Source: Turnera subulata
Lineage: Eukaryota > Streptophyta > Magnoliopsida > Malpighiales > Passifloraceae
Assembly (NCBI GenBank): GCA_028386065.3
Contig: JAKUCV010000176.1
Span: 20,938-84,937, forward strand
Direction of reading: 5' to 3'
DNA: 64,000 nucleotides
In this document: positions 58,262 to 64,000 of the stretch, in pieces
How positions within the stretch are numbered: position 1 is the first letter of the stretch
Layout of the letters: every line of letters begins with the position of its first letter
Made by a program: the position numbers and the translations under genes
The notes under the pieces: generated by a model
Databases searched by the model: none
What the model was told of the DNA's origin: nothing
The model's input: only the letters and a program-made list of their open reading frames with translations

Positions 58262-58990
58262 TATTGATAATTTAAACCCTGAACTATAATTCCTAAAATT
58301 CTAAACTCTAAATCGTAAATGTTGAACCCTAAACCCTAAATATTAACCCAGTACACCTTAAACTCTAAAAGCCCAAACTTTAAATAAAAAAATTTTAATT
58401 TTATATTTTAAATCCTAAAAAACTAAAAAGCTAAAAACCTTAAGCCCTAAACTACAAATCCTATATTTTAAACTCTGAACGCTAAACATTAAGAATCTAA
58501 AACCCCAAACTCTAAACCTTAAAATTTTAAAACACTAAACCTTAAAAATTTTACGGAAAAACATTAAACTAGTAACTCTAGAAACTTAAAACCTTAAATC
58601 CTAAATTCTAATATCCTAAATTCTAAATCCTATACCCTAAATTATTAACCTAAAAACATTAAACCCATAACCCTAGAAACTTAAAATTTTGAATCCTAAA
58701 TTCTAATACCAAAAATCCTAAATCTTAAATCTGAAACCCTACAAATTTAAATACTTTTTTATTTTATCATTTGGGTCAAAACCCTAATTCTTAAAACGTT
58801 AACCTTAAAATTTTAAAATCCTAAATCCTAAACTTTTAATTTTTGTTTTAGGAGTTTGAACTTTAGAGTTGATAATTTAAGAATTTTTGCACTTTCGTTA
58901 ACGATTTAAGGTTTAAGATTTATAATTCAAAATTTATGATTTAAGATATTAAAAATTAGGGTTTCAACCCTAAATGCTAAAAAAAAAAAC
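58262..58990. repeat. Degenerate telomere-like (CCCTAAA)n sequence
   Basis: Dozens of CCCTAAA, CCTAAAT, TCTAAAC and ACCCTAA variants run from 58262 to about 58840. The complementary style (TTTAGGG, TTAAGGTTT) appears from about 58850 to 59015. Only short exact runs such as AACCCTAAACCCTAAA near 58324 remain. It is not a functional telomere. Confidence 0.7.
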
Positions 58991-59152
58991 AGATTTAAGG
59001 TTTTAGGGTTTTATAAAAACCAAATCTTTACTGTCTGAAAAAGTTTAAAGGCTAAATCACTCCTCCCATCCCCTCTTAGGCACTTTTGGACCTACAATTG
59101 GTAGCGGAGCTTCATTCTCAGTTCAAAGGAGTAAAATATAGAGACAAAGTTC

Positions 59153-60971
59153 ATGATTTTTGAGAGTACAAGTGTCAACAAGGCACCATACTTTGATGGA
59201 GAAAATTTTGATCATTAGAAGTTTCGAATGAAAATCTTCCTTCAAGGAAAGGATCTTGAAATGTGGCATATTGTGCAGAATCTCTACAGCAGACCTACAA
59301 AGGATATGCAGTTCTGGACTGATGAGGAAATAAGGAGAGCAAAGCTTGATGCTCAAGCCAAAAAATTTCTTCTGTATGGAATCAACAAGAGTAAGTTTCA
59401 ATGGGTTAGATCCTGTGAAACTGCTCTTGAAATTTGGAGGTTATTGTGTGTCACTCATGAAGGCACAAATCAGGTTAAAGAATCAAGACTCAATTGTTTG
59501 ATAAGAGAGTATGAGCTATTTCAAATGGTTCCTAGTGAAACCATCCAAGTGATGGATACAAGCTTCACCATACTATGCAACAGTCTTGCAACACTTGGAA
59601 AAGTGATCACACATAGAGAAAAAAATTGTAAAGACTCTGATGTCACTTTCCAAAGAATAGGAACCTAAAGTGACGGCTATCGAAGGAGCTCAAAGCTAGA
59701 ATCTACTCTCGTATGATGAGCTGATAGGCAAGCTGATTGTTCATGGTGATGAGCTTGTGGAACAAGAACCAAAAAGGAAGGTTGTTGCTTTGAAAGTGCA
59801 GGAACCAAATGACAGTGATGAAAGTGATTCCGATGTGGCTCTTCTTTCCCGAAAGTTTGTTAGATATCTCAAAATCAAGAAGCAGCTCAAAGGAAGAAAT
59901 TTTAAGGATGTAAGAGTAGATGAGACTATGAAAGATCTTTTGGTGTGCTACGGATGCAATCGACCAGGGCATATCAAATCTGAATGCCCTTACCAAAAGA
60001 AGGGAAGATCTGATTTTTCAAAAACCAGAGGAAAGAAAGCTATGATCGCTTGCGATGATTCAGACTATTCAAGCGAATCCGATACAGAGGAGGAGACAAA
60101 TCTATGCTTCATGGCCCATGTTGAATCTGTGGTAACTGATTCTACTGTTTTCATTCTCGAAGATTTATTAGAAGCATTTGATGAGTTGCATGTTAAATAT
60201 AAGAAAGTTATGAGGAAGAATAAAGAATACAAGAAGAAAATTGATTTACTTGAGTTTGATGATGAAGCTCATAAAAATGATTATGAAAAACTTAATCATA
60301 CCAACTCTGATGCATTAAAAATCTGTGAAGAATTGAGTAGTGAAAAGTTTGCTCTAAAAAATTCTTATGATGAACTTGAAAAGAAGTTTGCTAGTAAGAG
60401 TACTATGTGTAATGAGTTAACTAAAGAAAAAGAAGCTCTTGAGAAAAATATTGTTGACTTGAAATCTTCTCTTGAGAAATTTTCTGGTGGAACTAATAAT
60501 CAAAACATAGTGTTAGGACAACAAAGGCACTCGGTGTGAAAAGAAGGAATGGGTGCTACTCATGCAATTTTTAACAAACCAAACCATTCTATACAATTTC
60601 TAAGGGCAGAATCTAGTATGCCATATAAAGCTATCACTTCACATACGGTTTTTAATAAACCATATAATTCTGTGAAAACTGCTAGGCCAAGTTCCAGTAT
60701 GTCACATAGACCAATTATGGTTCTTAACAAACCAAATATGAACAAGTCTAGAAGGAACACTTATGAATACTCTTCTAGGAAGAATATGTACACTCATTAT
60801 CATGCTAATAATGCATCTCATATTACATGTTATTATTGTGGAAGGAATGATCATGGCATTAGAACTTGCATGTTGAAAAAGAGAAATGAAAATGTTAGGT
60901 ATGTGTGGATTCCGAAAGAAACAATATCTAATCCCGAAGGATCCAAATTAGTTTGGGTACCTAAAACCTAA
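59153..60971 (+). pseudogene. SIRE-like gag, broken
   Basis: Starts at the ATG at 59153. A TAG at 59216-59218 stands where a conserved Trp is expected, and the frame stays open to 59668 (MKIFLQGKDLEMWHIVQN, FLLYGINKSKF). After a frame change, 59757-60539 has zinc knuckle CYGCNRPGHIKSECP near residue 64, an acidic Ser-rich stretch, and a Lys/Glu/Leu coiled-coil part. 60549-60971 follows after a stop, with a second zinc knuckle CYYCGRNDHGIRTC and the SIRE-type ending YVWIPKE...LVWVPKT. Confidence 0.85.
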
Positions 60972-60979
60972 TTATTTTT

Positions 60980-61274
60980 TGCAGAAGACAGGGGATGAAT
61001 GGATCTTAGTCATTGGATATTCAAGGCATATGACCGGTGAATTATCTAAATTCACATCCCTAACCAAGAAGGCCGAGGAAAAGTAACTTTTGAGGACAAG
61101 TCCAAAAGGCAAATTCTCGGGTTTGGTAATATTGAATCTAATCCATCTATTGAGGATGTTTTGCTTGTTGATAATCTTAAATATAATCTCTTAAGTATTA
61201 GTTAGCTTTGTGATAAAGGATTTAAGGTAACATTTAAAGCATCTAAATGTTTAGTTAGTTCGAATGATAAAAAT
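60980..61274 (+). pseudogene. SIRE-like protease remnant with a lost active site
   Basis: The reading EWILVIGYSRHMTGELSKFT replaces the usual aspartic-protease DSGCSRHMTG: the catalytic Asp is Val, Ser is Ile and Cys is Tyr. Later words (ILGFGNIESN, LLVDNLKYNLLSIS) match the protease-to-integrase linker, with stops in between. Confidence 0.8.
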
Positions 61275-62355
61275 ATGGTTTTTATAGGAACCAAAAAAAG
61301 AAATATCTACTCTATATCCTTTAGTGATGCTACTAACCCTGAGCTTGAGTGTTTAGGTGGAAGAACAGAAACCCCTACCTTGTGGCATCGAAGACTAGGG
61401 CATGCCAACCTAGAACTTAACTCCAAATTATCTACAAAGATGTTGGTAAAAGGACTACCCGCACTAAAATATAAGAAAGAAGCTACATGTCGTGATTGTC
61501 AACTTCGAAAACATGTTAAAAGTTCCTTTAAACCGAAGCATACTATCTCTACATCTAGACCTCTTGAATTGTTACATATTGATCTGTTTGGTCCTATAAG
61601 AACCATGAGTATAAGCAGTAAGAGCTATGTTTTTGTGATAGTTGTTGATTATTCAAGATATAAACGGGTTATATTTCTTGCTCAAAAGGATCATGCATGC
61701 TATGAATTTGACATCCTTGTTAGGCATTTACAGAATGAAAAAGGCTATAAGATTTTCAAAAATAAGAAATGATCATGGAGGAGAATTTGATAGTCTTGTC
61801 TTCAATCACTTCTATGAACAAAGTGGCAAAGTCCACACCTTTTCGACTCCTAGAACACCTCAACAAGATGGGGTTGTAGAAACGAAGAATCGAACTTTGC
61901 AAGAAATGACTACAACTATGCTTAATGAGCAAAAGCTACCTGCACATTTGTGGGCAGAGGGTGTAAACACAGCATGCTATATTTTAAATAGAGTATCCAT
62001 GCGTCCTTTGATTGAAAAAATACCCTATGAGATATGGTTTGATAAGAAACCAAATATTTGTTACCTTTGGGTTTTTGGGTTTAAATGCTATATTCTAAAT
62101 ACAAAGGATAACCTGGAAAAGTTTGAAGCAAAATCTGATGATGGAATATTTCTTGGTTACTCCACAACAAGTAAAGCCTATCGAGTTTATAACAAGAAGA
62201 CTATGGTTGCTGAAGAAACCATGCATGTTGTTTTTTATGAAATTAGCTCTTGTGATCTAAGTGATGATGAAGATTCAGAAATTATCCCTAAAGCTCAACC
62301 ACAGACTATAAGCGTTGACAATTCACCTAATGAAGAAGAAGAGGTCTGCCTGTAA
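61275..62355 (+). pseudogene. SIRE-like integrase, frameshifted
   Basis: 61275-61772 encodes GAG-pre-integrase (TLWHRRLGHANLELNSKLS, CRDCQLRKHVKSSF) and the first integrase part (LLHIDLFGPIRTMS, VIVVDYSRYKRVIFL). The frame shifts near 61760 and continues with NDHGGEFDSLVFNHF, TPQQDGVVETKNRTLQEM, LWAEGVNTACYILNRV and FGFKCYILNTKD to 62355. Catalytic acidic positions are partly kept, with one Asn/His exchange near DHGGEF. Joining would need a single shift. Confidence 0.85.
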
Positions 62356-62633
62356 TAATTCCACAAGAAGTGTCACTGCAATAATCTGGTGTTTTGCCAA
62401 ATATGGTTGGAGAAAAACCAGTTGTGACTGCATAAGTATCAACTTGACAGCATATTCATGGAAATATCAGAGCACTTAGAGGACTCTCAACAGATGCTAT
62501 CCTTGGTGATATTCCAAGAGGAGTGACTACGAGGTCTTCCATGCATAATGTGAACACACATCTTGCATTCTTGTCACAAGTAGAACCCAAGAACGCAAAT
62601 GATGCTATCCAAAAGGAAAATTAGGTTAATGCA

Positions 62634-63356
62634 ATGCGAGAAGAGCTGAATCAATTTAAGAGAAGTGATGTTTGGGAGCTGGTACCAAGACCCCTAGAAT
62701 ATCTTGTCATTGATAGAAAGTGGGTCTTTAGAAACAAACTTGATGAATCCGGCATTGTGGTAAGAAAGAAAGCAAGGTTAGTTGCTCAAGGTTATAATGA
62801 AGAAGAAGATGTAGATTATGATGAGACCTTTGCTCTTATTATTCTGTTAAAGTCCATTGCTATACTGCTTGCTTTTACATCATTCAGGTCATTTAAACTA
62901 TATCAAATGGATGTTAAAAGTGCATTCGTAAATGGCTTTATTATGGAAGAAGTTTATGTTGAGCAACCACCCGGTTTTGAAAGTTATGAACATCTTAATC
63001 ATGTGTATAATCTTAAAAAGGCACTATATGGTCTTAGACAAGCACCTAGAGCATGGTATGATAGATTAAGCACATATCTTATGTCCAAAGGCTTTAGGAG
63101 AGGAAAAGTTGATTCAACATTATTTGTTAAGACAAGCAAAAATAATGTGATCATTGTGCAAATATACGTTGATGATATTTTGTTTGGTGCTACTAATGAT
63201 TCTCTATGTAAGGAAATTGAGAAGCTTATGCACAGTGAATTTGAGATGAGTATGACGGGTAACCTCACCTACTTTCTGGGATTTAAAGTAAAACAACTTG
63301 AAGGTGGGATCTTTATTAATCAAGCAATGAATATCCGAGAACTACTAAAGAGGTAA
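62634..63356 (+). pseudogene. SIRE-like reverse transcriptase, open but truncated
   Basis: A continuous 240-codon stretch with all copia reverse-transcriptase blocks: DVWELVPRP, KWVFRNKLDESG, KARLVAQGYNEEEDVDYDET, YQMDVKSAFVNG, EEVYVEQPPGFE, KALYGLRQAPRAWYDRLS, and the catalytic YVDDILFG near 63168. A TAA at 63354 interrupts just before the RNase H connection. Weak continuation reaches MYRRMIGSLLYLTATRPD near 63500. Confidence 0.88.
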
Positions 63357-63597
63357 GGTTTGGATGCAATCAAATCAAGTCCTACGCCTATGAGTACATC
63401 TACCAAACTTGACAAAGATGAAAATGGAAAGGATGTTGGTATCAAGATGTACAGACGCATGATAGGTAGTCTTCTATATCTTACCGCCACTAGACCTGAC
63501 TGTGATACTTCAGGTACACCCTAGAGCTTAGAGAAGTATTTACATGATGATAGCCGGGTGTAGCACGTCCTCTGTGGATGTTCGTGTAGGTTGAATC

Positions 63598-64000
63598 AAC
63601 AGGTGCCCTACGCTAGAGGGGGGGTGAATAGCGTTTTTCGGACAATTTCAAAAAAACTTACAGGAAATAAGTGCGAAATTGAAAGAATAAGGACACACCA
63701 AAATTTATACTGGTTCACACACACAACTTGTGTGGCTAATCCAGTCCTCCGAGAGACTCTCTCGAATATTTCACTATATAAGTTAAGCTTCCGGGTGCTT
63801 AACAAACCGTATACAAACCTAGAGCTCGAGTCACACGAAACTCTACTTACTTGCTTGAAGACACCTCAGTTCAAGACTTCTCTCAAGGGAAGAATACACT
63901 TTTCCTATGAGTTGCTACAAGGGAACAATCCTCCCTTAAGTTGTATGACAACACTTAAAATCACTCAAACAAAAGCTCTCTCAAAGAGTGGATATGAGTA
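63598..64000 (-). mobile_element. SIRE-like LTR, inverted, running off the window
   Basis: The reverse complement of 42180-42559: GTGCCCTACGCTAGAGGGGGGGTGAATAGCG, GAGAGACTCTCTCGA and CACACACAACTTGTGTGGCTAATCCAGTCCTCC all match in order, with moderate divergence. It continues past the window end, so its TATA box and U3 should lie just outside. The 63511-63597 stretch between it and the truncated element is unassigned. Confidence 0.85.

Larger units (their letters stand above)
59020..63510 (+). mobile_element. SIRE/Maximus-like copia element, truncated after reverse transcriptase
   Basis: A short LTR remnant ends CCCTCTTAGGCACTTTTGGACCTACA at 59096, followed by the primer-binding site TGGTAGCGGAGC at 59099-59110. 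Gag is large (to 60971), as usual in SIRE elements, with two zinc knuckles and a coiled-coil segment. Pol runs through protease, integrase and reverse transcriptase. The sequence loses similarity at about 63510, just after RPD of the connection region, so RNase H, any envelope-like frame and the 3' LTR are absent. Confidence 0.85.

Noticed and set aside
57955..59096. MITE plus telomere-like block as an insertion inside one SIRE-like LTR
   Set aside because: Both sides carry an LTR end (GGGGCTAACA at 57955 and GGACCTACA at 59096), so two different LTRs are present rather than one that was split.

Overview
This is nuclear DNA of a flowering plant, probably a eudicot; I cannot name the species. 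It is AT-rich and has no intact host gene that I can recognise. Almost everything identifiable is a transposable element: Ty1/copia and Ty3/gypsy LTR retrotransposons, solo LTRs, one miniature LTR element (TRIM), and short Mutator-like inverted-repeat elements. Copia primer-binding sites are of the initiator-Met-tRNA type (TGGTAGCGGAGCC and variants). Bacterial features, CRISPR arrays, rRNA and tRNA genes were not seen.

Layout. 1-3.9 kb: an LTR-like fragment, AT-rich spacer and the end of a SIRE-like LTR. 4.1-5.2 kb: a decayed plant-mobile-domain pseudogene on the minus strand. 6.3-7.4 kb: three interlocking tandem-repeat arrays. 7.6-9.4 kb: first member (A) of an LTR family (TGTGAACACCC...GGTCCTCACA) that recurs as B, C, D and E. 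11.6-12.1 kb: a TRIM. 12.3-13.2 kb: a Mutator-like inverted-repeat element. 13.2-24.7 kb: a minus-strand Ale/Retrofit-like copia element split by a nearly intact Tork/Tnt1-like copia element (15377-20744) and by solo LTR B. 25.3-26.9 kb: solo LTR C.

26.9-46.0 kb is one decayed plus-strand copia element (Q) carrying a deep nest. Its 5' LTR holds solo LTR D and LTR E. E is split by an 8.3-kb gag-only minus-strand gypsy-type element, whose 3' LTR is split by a 3.05-kb solo gypsy LTR. Further along, Q is interrupted by a SIRE-like solo LTR and a 453-bp Mutator-like element.

46.9-54.2 kb: a minus-strand copia element (R) with a long, partly GC-rich leader. 55.4-58.0 kb: SIRE-like LTRs in inverted orientation and an internally deleted element. 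58.0-59.0 kb: a MITE and degenerate telomere-like sequence. 59.1-63.5 kb: a SIRE-like gag-pol cut off after reverse transcriptase. The window ends inside an LTR of the same family as the solo LTR at 41.3 kb.

Insertion order can be read from target-site duplications: GTGAG (Tork), CTCTT (TRIM), TCGTG (solo D), CGAAC (3-kb solo LTR, with its empty site in the sister LTR), and 10-bp and 9-bp duplications (Mutator-like elements). The most unusual signals are two palindrome systems upstream of LTR TATA boxes: eleven AACATCGATGTT boxes spaced exactly 21 bp apart inside clusters, and a GACCGCC/GGCGGTC stem module shared by five LTRs and one unrelated sequence. Also unusual is the gag-only element with a second 663-codon frame. 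All boundaries and alignments were made by eye.
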